Assembly (NCBI GenBank): GCA_029449245.1
Contig: JANATF010000003.1
Coordinates: 806,001-870,000, forward strand
DNA length: 64,000 nt
Reading direction: 5' to 3'
From: Mortierella alpina
Taxonomy: Eukaryota; Mortierellomycota; Mortierellomycetes; Mortierellales; Mortierellaceae
Part shown: positions 36,279 through 46,206 of the stretch, one piece after another
Position numbering within the stretch: the first letter of the stretch is position 1
How the letters are laid out: each line of letters begins with the position of its first letter
Notes under the pieces: model-generated
Told to the model about the DNA's origin: nothing
Databases searched by the model: none
Seen by the model: the letters and a program-made list of their open reading frames with translations, nothing else
Program-made: the position numbers and the translations under genes

Positions 36279-38690
36279 CTAAATTTGACTGGTATCAAGT
36301 TTCGAAGTATCTAAATGTGATGACAGCAGTATGGTTCCGTCTTCAACCCCATCCATGCCTTCATTCGAAATCGACATGGGTTCTTCGCCCACATCGACCT
36401 CTCTCAACTCAATGACGCTGGTCGTCAGATCAACACTCTCGTCCACGTCTTGCCCGAACGGATTCGATCTATCAAAATCGCCCATGGTCGTATGTTGGGT
36501 CCCCGACCGGTTCAAATACGGATTCTGCTGCTGCTCTTGCATCCTTCGCATTTCATATTGCTTGTGATGTTGTAGTGTCCTCACATAATGTGAGTGCTGG
36601 ATATCAGCCTCTGTTTGCGGGAGACGCTCTCCTATCAGGAGCTCACTTGACCTGGATGAAGCTTCCATGGGTATCGACTTTCCTAGCACACGCCTTCCAC
36701 GTTTGTCTCTATCGGAGGACAGGTCTGTTGTCCACAGCGGCACCGAGTGTGCCACAAGCGTGTTGGACTGAGGACGCGTCGACTGGTACATGCTTGATTT
36801 CATGGCTATTGTTGTTAAGGAACCAGTCGAGGTAAAGTCGCTGCTTGATATATCTCTTGGTGGATATGGAATGACCAGAAAGGGCTCCTTGCTGCTCTTG
36901 TGTTGTAGATTTCTCCTTGCGTTCGAGTCATTTCTGGTCTCACTGTCGCGTGAATCGTGCTTACCGCCTCGGCCATCAGTTGCAAAATGCAGCATGGGTG
37001 TGGATCCCGAGTCGGATGTGTCGTAGAACCGGTCTTCCGTGTCCATCAAAGGCTCATTCGACCGCGACGCGCGGGCTGACTTGAATATCTTATTGGCTGG
37101 CTCCTCTATGGTAGAATGATAATGTCGTTTTTTATCCTGATGCCTCCTCCAAAGCATGCGACCGAGCACTGCAAACATGATCCCGAGTATCACACAGCAC
37201 CCTCCTACGATCCCGATGATGACGCCGGGAGATAGCTCTGATGTGTCGTTCTTTGCTCCTGCCGTTGCTGGTACAAAATTGGAAGTCCATGCCCAAGAAG
37301 TCGTATTAATCACTGCCACCTGCGGATTCGAAAATTGCCTGGGTCCTGTTAGGCCACCGTCGAATCCTATATATCGCACAAGGTCATGCAGGGAATAAAT
37401 CACGACTGTATGTGAGCAATTTTTTCTTTCTCCAATCTTCCCACAGGTGTAATATTGACCGACACCGCATACACATCGTTCTCGTTTACCTCCGACTACA
37501 ATCAACTGGTCGTCCGTCAGTTGCTGGCAGGTACCGCCTGCACGTCCCGGAAACGGCATGTCCGCGATGCTCCTTTTGACCCAAATCCAATCTTTGGTCC
37601 TCAACACCCAGGCATCACCCAGGCTCCCGCTCGCGGCTGCGCCTCCGTACATGAACACGTCACCGTTGGCAAGCACCGTCGCACAAGGAGACAGCCGTGC
37701 GGGTGGAATCATGAGTCCGGTCAGGTCAACTGTGGAAACTGGTACGGAAGGTACAGTACCGTTTCCGCTTGACGTGGTCATCACCATGGAGCTGACTAAA
37801 TATCCTGTACTGAACGCCACACATTGTGTGACATTGCCGTCTGCGGGGTTAACGCCGTTGCATCCACCCATAATGAGCGTTACTCTTTTGGTGGGTAGAT
37901 ACAGCAAAATAGGCTGAACCAGTCCTGTGGGTTGCTGAAGTTGGCCTGTACTGCGGACTGTGGCGGACCAGGACCATTTGTCGAGCAGCGACGGCCGTGT
38001 ATCCAGAAAGTCAAACTCGAGGGAAAGCGAAAAGGTTCTCGATCCGCCGCCCGGCGAGCCATTTGTGCCTCCTGTCGTCAACAGCCCGCCGTATAATACC
38101 GCCTGTCCCGTATTAGGGTCCAACACTGCTCCGACCAAAGTCCTGGGTGTTTGTGGCTGTGCACTCGCGGCTGCGGTTGCAGGCAGATAGGACCAAGAGT
38201 CGGCCGCGATGTCGTAAACGACCACGAGTTGGCCGACCTGATCGCCCACACCTGCAAGTATCAGATGTTTTTGCCCCACCGCCGTGGTTACACGTGCATC
38301 TTGTACAAAATATCCCGCCTGTAACCTTTTCCAGGGTATATTATCGGTGGTGAAGGGAGCGTCGAGAGGGACGGCCAAGGTTTCTGCGGTACCGACAAAA
38401 GGCGGTGCTACCGATGTTGTCCCGGAGACAATGTACAGAATGTTGTTGGCTATGCTCGATCCTGCACTGTGGCGCGAGGTGTAGACTCGAGGTGTTTGCG
38501 TGCGGACGGTGGGTGCTGTCAGCCAGGTGCATATGAATGCATTTATAATGGCTCCATAGATAGAGGTCGAGTAGGAGGAGGAGGAGGAGGAGTGTTTTCT
38601 ACCGGTTGAACGAGAATAGCGCGGACGTTGTTGTTTCGGTCGCGGAGACTGCACATGGCCGCTGTGGCGACGGCAGTAAGCGCAGAGCAT
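36279..38690 (-). CDS. Kelch-repeat single-pass membrane protein
   Basis: A single open frame of 803 residues from the ATG at 38690. A hydrophobic stretch near residues 47-60 (YGAIINAFICTWLTA) may act as signal or anchor. Residues ~75-480 show Kelch/galactose-oxidase-like blade signatures (VVVYDIAADSWSYLP, VLYGGLL, LIMGGCNG, VFMYGGAA, LIVVGG), predicted to form an extracellular beta-propeller. A transmembrane segment (VIIGIVGGCCVILGIMFAVL) is followed by basic residues and a long Ser/Gln-rich cytoplasmic tail of about 270 residues with many possible phosphorylation sites. Ligand and pathway are unknown. A GT...AG stretch of 84 bp between VVGG and VVIYSL could be an in-frame intron; if spliced, the protein loses 28 residues. 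An N-terminus this basic and Ser-rich ahead of the hydrophobic stretch is unusual for a signal peptide, so the start could be wrong. Confidence 0.75.
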   Translation of the reverse strand: MLCAYCRRHSGHVQSPRPKQQRPRYSRSTGRKHSSSSSSYSTSIYGAIINAFICTWLTAPTVRTQTPRVYTSRHSAGSSIANNILYIVSGTTSVAPPFVGTAETLAVPLDAPFTTDNIPWKRLQAGYFVQDARVTTAVGQKHLILAGVGDQVGQLVVVYDIAADSWSYLPATAAASAQPQTPRTLVGAVLDPNTGQAVLYGGLLTTGGTNGSPGGGSRTFSLSLEFDFLDTRPSLLDKWSWSATVRSTGQLQQPTGLVQPILLYLPTKRVTLIMGGCNGVNPADGNVTQCVAFSTGYLVSSMVMTTSSGNGTVPSVPVSTVDLTGLMIPPARLSPCATVLANGDVFMYGGAAASGSLGDAWVLRTKDWIWVKRSIADMPFPGRAGGTCQQLTDDQLIVVGGKRERCVCGVGQYYTCGKIGERKNCSHTVVIYSLHDLVRYIGFDGGLTGPRQFSNPQVAVINTTSWAWTSNFVPATAGAKNDTSELSPGVIIGIVGGCCVILGIMFAVLGRMLWRRHQDKKRHYHSTIEEPANKIFKSARASRSNEPLMDTEDRFYDTSDSGSTPMLHFATDGRGGKHDSRDSETRNDSNARRNLQHKSSKEPFLVIPYPPRDISSSDFTSTGSLTTIAMKSSMYQSTRPQSNTLVAHSVPLWTTDLSSDRDKRGRRVLGKSIPMEASSRSSELLIGERLPQTEADIQHSHYVRTLQHHKQYEMRRMQEQQQNPYLNRSGTQHTTMGDFDRSNPFGQDVDESVDLTTSVIELREVDVGEEPMSISNEGMDGVEDGTILLSSHLDTSKLDTSQI

Positions 38691-39312
38691 GTTTGCACGC
38701 GTGCGCTTGGGAGGGACGGGCGGAGGTCAAAGCAGTATGGAGCGAGCAGGTGTGAAGGAAAGGGCCGGGAATGGAGGCGAGGAGGGATGCGCAGCAAGGG
38801 ATGGCGGGGATGGAGACAGGACAGACGATGAGGAAGAGAGAAGGGCCGTCTGTGTCGTGCTTGTCGCTGCTTTTAAAGGGAGCGGAGGAAGGAACGAGGG
38901 GGATTGCGAGGATTGTGTTCCTGCTGCCTGTGCTGGCCCACGCCTATTTGAGCATGAGGCCATTGGCTCATGCGTCGCTCATCCGCACTCTCATCCGCTC
39001 TCTCATCCGTGTTCCCATCCGCATTCTAATTCGGCCTCTCCACGCTGAGGGATGCACCGAGGATAGCCCGTCGGCCCAACTGCCGCACTTGGCGTGCGTG
39101 CTCGACTACTGCGTCCTCCACGGAGTTCCCTACATGACTATGCTGTATTTTTGGCGGGACAACAGGCCAGGTTGGCCTGCACAGCCCCAACTGCGATATT
39201 GCCCTCAAACAGGTTAGAAATACCACTCTACTGTATTTCGCTGCGCACAGCCCAGTTCGTTCAGCTCTACTCTACTTTGTCTTTGCTACATGTGTACGGT
39301 ACTCTTCATACT
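38691..39312. other. Intergenic region with a 12-bp minisatellite
   Basis: Promoter side of the Kelch gene and 3' side of RCE1. It is GC- and GA-rich near 38700-38900. A degenerate repeat based on ctcatccg(c/t) occupies about 38977-39036. Plus-strand frames here are low-complexity and not believed. Confidence 0.45.
38977..39036. repeat. Degenerate 12-bp tandem repeat
   Basis: Five or so units resembling ctcatccgcact, ctcatccgctct, ctcatccgtgtt, cccatccgcatt. It lies in noncoding sequence about 290-350 bp upstream of the Kelch ATG. Confidence 0.6.
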
Positions 39313-40714
39313 TTAGTCCTTGGCTCCACGAACAATGGGCCAGTATACAGAGATTGAGGCATCGCCAAACAACGCCGGATCAGTCCATGGTCCAACCAAA
39401 ATCCCAAACAACACCATTCCCGCCACAAACGCCCCATAGATCCACTTCCTCCAGTGGCGATAGTCGTCGATCGACGACACATCCGGGAATCCCATGACGT
39501 TGCACAGCGTATGGCTGAGGCAAACAGCCAAAAGGCTCGACGTCCGCAAGAACACAAAGGTCGCAAACCACCCAAACAGGGTCGTGTACGTCAACTGAAC
39601 AAGCGCAACCACCCCCGATCGGATCAAGGCCTGTCGGGTCCTGCCCATCTTGACAAAGGATTCGTAACCGTGGTGTAAATGGGCTGAGACACCCCCACAG
39701 CCCCCCCGCAAAGGGTTCATCATAGATCAGAGAGAAGGACGTGTCAACGAGACCGATCGTACCCTTTCCCCTCGGAGAAAAATAAGCACAACATCAAGCG
39801 ACTCTCATAGAGAACGGCCAAGTCATCTTACCAATGCCAAACACAAGCGGAAGCCCAAACACCATGCCGCGAAGAGACGCTCCTGCATGGGAGGTGATGG
39901 CCACCATACACGATCTAAAGACAAATTCCTCTGACACAGGACCCTGTCATTGCCAATGCCACCCCCCCACAGATCAAGCGAAAGAAGAAGAAGAGAAAAA
40001 TAAGGACTTGGTGAATGAGCAAGACTTTTTTTTTTATCAAAGAGGGTTGCCACAATACAAGACAGATCGTCAAACATTTCACGCCATACCACAATGAAGT
40101 TCCTGACATAGATCCAATCAAACGGCGCCCATTGGAACCGTGCCTGGAAGGGCAACTCCTGATCCAGCCACATCATCAGCAACGGGCCTGTGAAAAGCAC
40201 CGCCACTAGAGCAGACGGCATCACGATCTGAAGGGCGAGCTGCTGCACGCTTCCAGGGATCGAGACTCCCAGCAGCTGCAGGAAATACCTGGCTCGGGAC
40301 TGCCACGGCTATCGTAAACGATGATTGTTATCCGAGAAGGAACTCTGTCAAGTCGATGAATGTGGAATATAAAAATACATACATGTACGTCGTATTACGC
40401 TTCCTTTGTGACCTTACCAGGTCCGGGGACAGGACGCCAACGGCACTCAATACGACCCAGAGATATATTGGGATCAACACCGATGACAACAGAATGCCCT
40501 TGCAGCGCTGCTGGATCACCAGAGGATGGTTTCGATCCAGAGCGCTCTGTTCGCTGCTGCGGTCTTCATTTTCCTGTGTTGATTTGGACCCTGCGGCTGT
40601 GTCCTTGACGGGAAAGACATACAGCGAGCCCACAAAGACAATGGTGAAAACCACGCACGAGACGCCTGCGAACCATGAGGAGAAATAGGGTTGGGATGCA
40701 AGCATGGCAAGCAT
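39313..40714 (-). CDS. RCE1: CAAX prenyl protease 2 (RCE1, CPBP family)
   Basis: Integral ER-membrane protease that removes the last three residues of prenylated CAAX proteins such as Ras and a-factor-like peptides. Four exons (40418-40714, 40090-40308, 39832-39943, 39313-39683) join to 332 residues, the usual length for RCE1. The catalytic motifs are complete: the Glu pair in GPVSEEFVFR (E177, E178), the AHLHH motif (H211-H214) and the SHTLCN motif (H267, N271). Several hydrophobic segments flank them, as expected for a multi-pass protein. The EE and AHLHH motifs are each completed by splicing (40090/39943 and 39832/39683), which supports the model. The ATG at 40714 is used; a second ATG three codons in (40705) is possible. 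Confidence 0.9.
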
Positions 40715-41031
40715 AAACGTGGAATGCGGAGCAGATGCCTCAATGGGAATGTGTAATAGTTGTTGCTTTGGAGTTGATCACTTGGTAAATGTTCCACAGC
40801 ACCGTTACATCAAATGTGGATGGGGGGTTCGCGCGATTTGTGGCTTGATATGGTGACCACCAGGGCCAAGGGGACAGGAGGAGCCTCCTTCAAATTCAAG
40901 GACAAAGGCACAGCAACTGAAATATGGCACACATCGACGAACCAGAGGGCTATGACGAAAAGCCCAGAATGAAGATGATAATTCACTTTTATCACTGTGT
41001 ATATGCAAAAGTAAGTGAAGAGAGGGCCTTC
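40715..41031. other. Short intergenic region between RCE1 and the rhomboid gene
   Basis: About 317 bp holding the rhomboid 3' UTR and RCE1 promoter, both genes being on the minus strand. No motif was singled out. Confidence 0.4.
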
Positions 41032-43148
41032 TCAGTTTCCAGTTGGCGCACCCGCGGGAGGATTGAAAGCATCGCACCAGCCATTGATTGGCAGGCAACT
41101 AGTCGAGACGAGATTGGATAAATGAGAAATATTAGCAATAGCCACTAGCAAAACCTCACGCCAATTGGTGCCCTGAGTTACCGGTGAACACAACGTACCT
41201 CAAGTACCTGCACCAGCTGCAGCTGGTGCCTTTGTAAAAGTTGGTCAATCCCAGTACAATAATCAGAACGATCAGAGGCAAGGCTACGACCCTCAGCCCA
41301 AGCTTGATGAGCTTGTCCCGCTTCGAAAAGTAGACAACGGGCATAAACACCAGACCCGTCAAGATACCTGCAACGAACCCTCCAATATGTGCAAAGTTAT
41401 CCAGGAACGGGAGCAGACCAAACGCGAACGAGAATAGGATCATAAGGGAGAGCTGAGTAGAGAACAGGGCTCCATCGTTAGCGCTGTGTGCCTGGTGCGT
41501 TTTTTGAGTTACTGGACGATCTAGAAAGCATTGGCTCGCTTTACCTTGCTTAGTTCCCAGCATGGCCTTACGACCAGACTCCAATTTTGAACTAGGTCCA
41601 GCACAAGACATCCAATCAGTCCGAAAATAGCCCCTGATGCACCCATCGACGCTATAGCGCATTTCAAATCCAAATCCAAAATAAAATGTTAGACATATCG
41701 CCTTGCCTGTATCTCGAGACAAATGACCGACAGCCCAAAAAAAACAAGACTTACGAGACAACAGTGGAGCAAAGTTTCCGCCAAAGATAAATCCAACAAT
41801 GCCAGAGGTCATGTAGATGATTCCAATGCGCCACCAGCCCATATCCCGCTCAAGATCTGCCCCTGTCCTGAGTTGGAACATCATATTGAAGAGAAGATGG
41901 ATAATGCCTCCGTGCAAGAAGATTGGCGTAATGAATCTGAACCACTGATCGGGTGCTTTACCCGTCGAGGCAATCGGCGTGAATCCACAGATATCAGAGA
42001 GAGTGCAGTCCAGTGCTGTGTTGTCGGGGCATTTGATAGTCTGGTTCGTCAGATAAGTGTCCCGCATGCATGGCACAAAACGAGCCCCTACCACAATAAT
42101 GGTCTGTTTGAAATGGAGTACGGCTGCAGTTAGCGGTAATGAAAGGGAAAAAAAAGGGGGGGGGGACTAGCGCAGCATCAAGGCTTACTCCAGTTCCAGG
42201 GCCAATCATGGGGTTGAAAGGATTCGTCTGAACAATCTGGTTTGTTCTCTGGTAACCCTTCGCAAATTCGAACACCAGCATAGCAATCTGAACTGCAGAG
42301 ACGATCCAGATGAACCATGGCCGCCAGACCTTGCGTTTGTTGAGCTGACGCTGGACCTTGGGGTCCAAGAGCACCTTGGGGATGGGTTCTCCGGTCTCTG
42401 CATCTATCGGTTGTCCTGCATAGCCGCCTGATGGTCCCGCTACAGGCGGTGGTGGTGGTGCCTGCTGTGCTTGCCCGTACTGGTAGTTTGCGTTGCTACT
42501 GTCCATGTTCTTGCTGTCCTGGAGATGGTTTGCGCCAGAGCCCACCCCTGCACCAGAGCTGTACACCGAGTTGCTGTCATGCGGGATAGCTGGTCCTGCC
42601 ATGTTCTCTGCGGTCCTCGTGTCTGAGAACTGAGTCCCGTTGCGAGTGGCCTCGAGGTTGGATGAAACAATGTCGATTCCAACCAAGGGGATATCAGGGG
42701 TGGGCGGCACGCCTGACTGCGCCTGGTAGCCCGAGTAGCCACCTCCACCCCAGTCTGGAGAGCGGCTGCTCAGGGGCGAGTGGGCGTGCTGCAGCGGGGC
42801 CATTTGGTGATAGTGCTCTGTGCGCTGGTGCTGCTCTTCGTCGTATTCTTGCTGGCTGAGAGGTTGATGGTGCGTGGGGAAGTAGCTGAGAGGTCGGCCC
42901 ACGGGGTATTGTTCCTGGTCTTCCTGTTCTATGCCGTTGTGGGAGTGGCTCTGGTTGGAGTACGAGTGAGAGGGAGAAGCGGTGCCTGCGACTCCGGTGG
43001 CAAAAGAAGAGTTGTAGGAATCCTGGCGCCTTTCCTGCTGGCCAGTGTGCATAGATGAGCCCTCGATGGGCGTCTGTCTATCGTCGTCGTGCCATTCGTG
43101 CTTGAAGCCGCTGTTGTTATTGTTGCTGGTTGGTTGGCTGTAAGACAT
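41032..43148 (-). CDS. Rhomboid-family intramembrane serine protease
   Basis: Cleaves transmembrane substrates within the bilayer. Five exons (42189-43148, 41755-42103, 41572-41651, 41199-41452, 41032-41098) join to 569 residues. Residues 1-275 form a disordered cytoplasmic N-terminus rich in Ser, Gln, His and Pro. The conserved core begins with a first membrane segment and NPMIGPGTG, then VGARFVPCMRD. WFRFITPIFLHGGIIHLLFN is the rhomboid L1/TM2 signature. The catalytic Ser is S442 in GASG and the catalytic His is H485 in AHIGG. The protein ends CRYLSCLPINGWCD..., a C-terminal cap seen in fungal rhomboids, and that ending appears only if the 67-bp last exon is spliced on. Both catalytic residues are present, so it should be an active protease and not an iRhom. 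The GTG six bases upstream of the ATG at 43148 was not used as start. Confidence 0.92.
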
Positions 43149-44044
43149 GCTCACGCGGTTGGCACTGGTCTCGCCTGTTTATATTTGATGAGGTACAGTG
43201 GCAAGATCAATGGACAAGAAGGATGTGATGGATGTGAAGGATGTGAGGGATTTGAATGCGAGCAGAGAGAGAGTGAATGACAGGAGGAATGACAGTGTGT
43301 GCGAAAAAAAGAGAACAGGGGAAAAAGAAGTCTGAGATGGATAAAAAAAGCACACAGCCATTACAAGGCGAAAAACAGTGACACAGACGACTCGCAGAGG
43401 GGCGAAAGCGCTTCACTCAGGCACACAAAGCAACAGCCGTGTGGCAGTGCGAATCCCAACAGCCGCAAAGTATGATCCACAGTTTATTTGTATGATACAA
43501 CAGAAGGAGAAAGAAAAAACGACAGCTAAGGAATGCATGGTCAACAGCTTCGAATACAATTATCAGAAAATACAATAGCTAAACATACAACAAAAAAGAA
43601 AAAAAAATGAAGTAGAGACTTGGGGAGGAGAATCTTGAAGGACTCCCCCGGGAATAATTGGTTCGCCAATACGACCGTATGCACGTCCTGTTCTGCTGAA
43701 CGAGACCCCTCCACTGAGGAGAGTTCATGTCGGTTTCCTGAATCGCGCACACTAGTTGAATATCTTTGTCCTTGTTTTTGGTTCTTTTTTTTTGAAATGT
43801 TGCTGTCCACGGCCTGTCGTGTGGTGTTGTGGTGGACCGCCATATTATTTTTTGGTTGCGTTCGATTGTTGGCAGGTCGAATACTGATATTGTCGCATGC
43901 AGCCGTCGCCCGTTAATGGAAAAGTTAGATGAAGAAAAGTAAAGGGAAAATAGAAAAGGAGAAATGAGAAAATGTGAACGCAAACCAGAGGAGCAAAGGA
44001 CTGATCTATGGCTCCTCTGGGCGTGGATTTGATCCGAGGAACGC
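43149..44044. other. Intergenic region between BTG/Tob and rhomboid genes
   Basis: About 0.9 kb with the BTG/Tob 3' flank and rhomboid promoter. TATAAA occurs on the minus strand at 43178-43183, but only 30 bp above the ATG, so the leader would be very short or the match spurious. No coding signal was seen. Confidence 0.4.
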
Positions 44045-45019
44045 TTAGGCTGCCACGATCGAGATCTTGGAGGATGGGGGCGAGGGTGTCGCTCTAGGCG
44101 TGATCACCTGGCCTTTGGTCAAGGGACTGGTGATGGGGATGGCATGCGAGATCCTGGCAGCCTGGTTTGGGGGAGACGGAGGTGGCGAAATGCGAGCTGC
44201 GTACGAGGGGCGGCTCAGCAGTTTGGGCTGGAATGGACCATTGTCGGGCTTGAGCGACACTTTTCCGCGCGAGCCGTCGTAGATCGTGTTGATGGAGCCA
44301 TGGTCTCCAACGCGGAACGACACAGTAAACGGTTCGACCCAGAGCACCAGGTCCTTCGGTATCAATCCATGCAAAGTCTCCATGGGCAGAGAGCTCTTTA
44401 GAGCAGCCTATGATTGACATATATCGACGTTAGCATTGAGCTCCAGGAGAGTCGGAGGGTCAAGGCACTTCAAGAGAAGGGGCGAGGCAGTGGCATATGA
44501 CCAGACCACGAATTGATTATGAAATGCAAAAAAATAAAAAGGAACCCAGCACGCAAACGTGGCTCTCATGCAATGCGAGCGCATGTAATATTGCTCCCCT
44601 TCGCTCTCTCCCAACTCTTGGCTGTCGATTTCATACCGCATGTATAAGTGCGAGGAATGCAATGACCCATGGGTGTAGTTCTGGACGAACGTTGAGATGC
44701 CCATAGCGGGCGAAACGATGGTACGGTATGCAAGTGCAAGGCAGGTTGTCCAAACACAACCTAAAACGTTGCAGCCTTTTTTTTTGTGGCCATTTCTTAC
44801 CTTGCACAGCAACGGGTCCACCTGCCCGCCAAACGAAGTGATGGCTCTGTAACCGTTTCCCAAGTGTGGTCTCTGCGGGTCCCAGTGGTTGGTGTACTTT
44901 TCAGTCATGAGAGCGACGGTGGCCTCCTTGAAGGCCTCGATGACCTGCGGAGTGATGGACGACGATGCCGACAGGAAGCGAGACAGAAAGTCGGAGGCAC
45001 AGGATATTTCAAGCAACAT
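44045..45019 (-). CDS. BTG/Tob family anti-proliferative protein
   Basis: BTG/Tob proteins bind the CAF1 subunit of the CCR4-NOT deadenylase and promote mRNA decay. Two exons (44801-45019 and 44045-44407) join in phase 0 to 193 residues. Exon 1 carries the N-terminal half of the domain: VIEAFKEATVALMTEKY, then HWDPQRPHLGNGYRAI, where BTG proteins have H-W-x-P and G-x-x-Y-R. Exon 2 carries LIPKDLVLWVEPFTVSFRVGDHGS, matching box B (L-x-L-W-V-D-P-x-E-V-S-Y-R-x-G). The last ~70 residues are Pro/Ser-rich. The ATG at 45019 is close to the domain start. The 393-bp intron is long for this window. Confidence 0.9.
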
Positions 45020-46206
45020 GTCGTTGTCTTTTTTTTTTTTTGTCTTTTTTGTGTTATAAAGTGAGGTGCGGGGGTGAGGGCGGTGGTTCAGCCAGTTTCG
45101 ATGTCTTGTTCAAGGAGGCAGTGTCGAGGTGTGTTTGGGGAATGGAAAAGAGTTGCCAATTCAAATGTGGGCACATTGACCCAAAAAAATATTCAGACGC
45201 ACGTACACTGCCTGTACGTGGAGGTCCCTGTGGTCACTTGGACTTGGAAGTGCTCTTGCGGCCAGGACCTGCTCAGTGGGTGCCTGATAGGCACCATACT
45301 GAATCAACGTGGCCCGGGCTAAACGTTGTGCCTCATGCCCTGCCTTGCTGCCTGAGTCGTGAGATAAGCGATACATGTGTCGCGGCTCTTTGTTGCCATA
45401 TCATGCGATCAACGTATCTTACGCTTCAAGTCGAAATCTCAATCAAGGCGAACGGTCAAGGCGAGGATATCCGCCATTGTCAATATGAAGCCCTCGATGT
45501 TGCCATTGCACGCAATTCTTGTCACCTCCTTGCTCAAAGGGAAGCGGGCACATGATGTATTGGATAGAATACAAACGCCCAGCTATTGGATAAGGTGTTT
45601 GGGCCAATTTTTACACTTTGCTGCACCTCTTTCTTGCCAATCTCGCGCCATCCACCTACATCGATGGCTACATTTTTCAGACTGTGCCCTAGCGACATAT
45701 GAGCACACCAAAGCACATCCACACCCGCACACACACACACAACACAATTGATAAGCTGAAGAAGTGTTTTCGTTCCCCCCCCCCCCCCACCCTCACCGTC
45801 TTCCCTTCCCATTGCGCTTAGTGAACAGGTGCTTGCTCCGAGCCAATGGGGTCTATAGGCCTTGCGCTTGCGGTATCCTTGCCTACACTTTACTTTAATG
45901 CCTCACTCATTCATCACGGAACAAAAGATGCGCATTGTGAGGGGAGCAAGGGATTATTGCCATGAGTATTGTAAACTGTTTGTCGAAATGAAAAATGACG
46001 CGAGAAGTGGGAGTCAGGCTCGCAAGGAGACTCAGTCCAATTTTTTTCATATAAAAACTCGACTGGGCGCACACCGATATCTCTCACTCTTTTCCTTCTC
46101 TACATTTTTTACCTTTGACCGCTTCGCCTGTTTGATTCAAACCCGCACAACTCCTTCCTTGCTACCCATACCCACATCCTCCATAGCGCATCCTACACGA
46201 ACAGCA
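45020..46206. promoter_or_regulatory. Divergent promoter region of BTG/Tob and bZIP genes
   Basis: About 1.2 kb between two genes transcribed away from each other, so it serves both. TATAAAA at 46050-46056 lies 150 bp before the bZIP ATG. A (CA)n stretch (about 45729-45747) and a C run (about 45774-45788) are the only simple repeats. The frame that extends the bZIP gene upstream runs through this TATA and is not taken as coding. Confidence 0.5.
46050..46056 (+). promoter_or_regulatory. TATA box of the bZIP gene
   Basis: TATAAAA, about 150 bp upstream of the chosen ATG at 46207, followed by a pyrimidine-rich stretch (ttttccttctctacattttt) typical of fungal transcription start regions. Confidence 0.5.

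Noticed and set aside
44408-44800. An extra exon in the long BTG/Tob intron
   Set aside because: Box A and box B join directly in phase with normal spacing, so no middle exon is needed.
45862-46206. Upstream extension of the bZIP protein
   Set aside because: The stretch crosses a TATA box and pyrimidine-rich start region and has no bZIP-like or low-complexity continuity with the protein.
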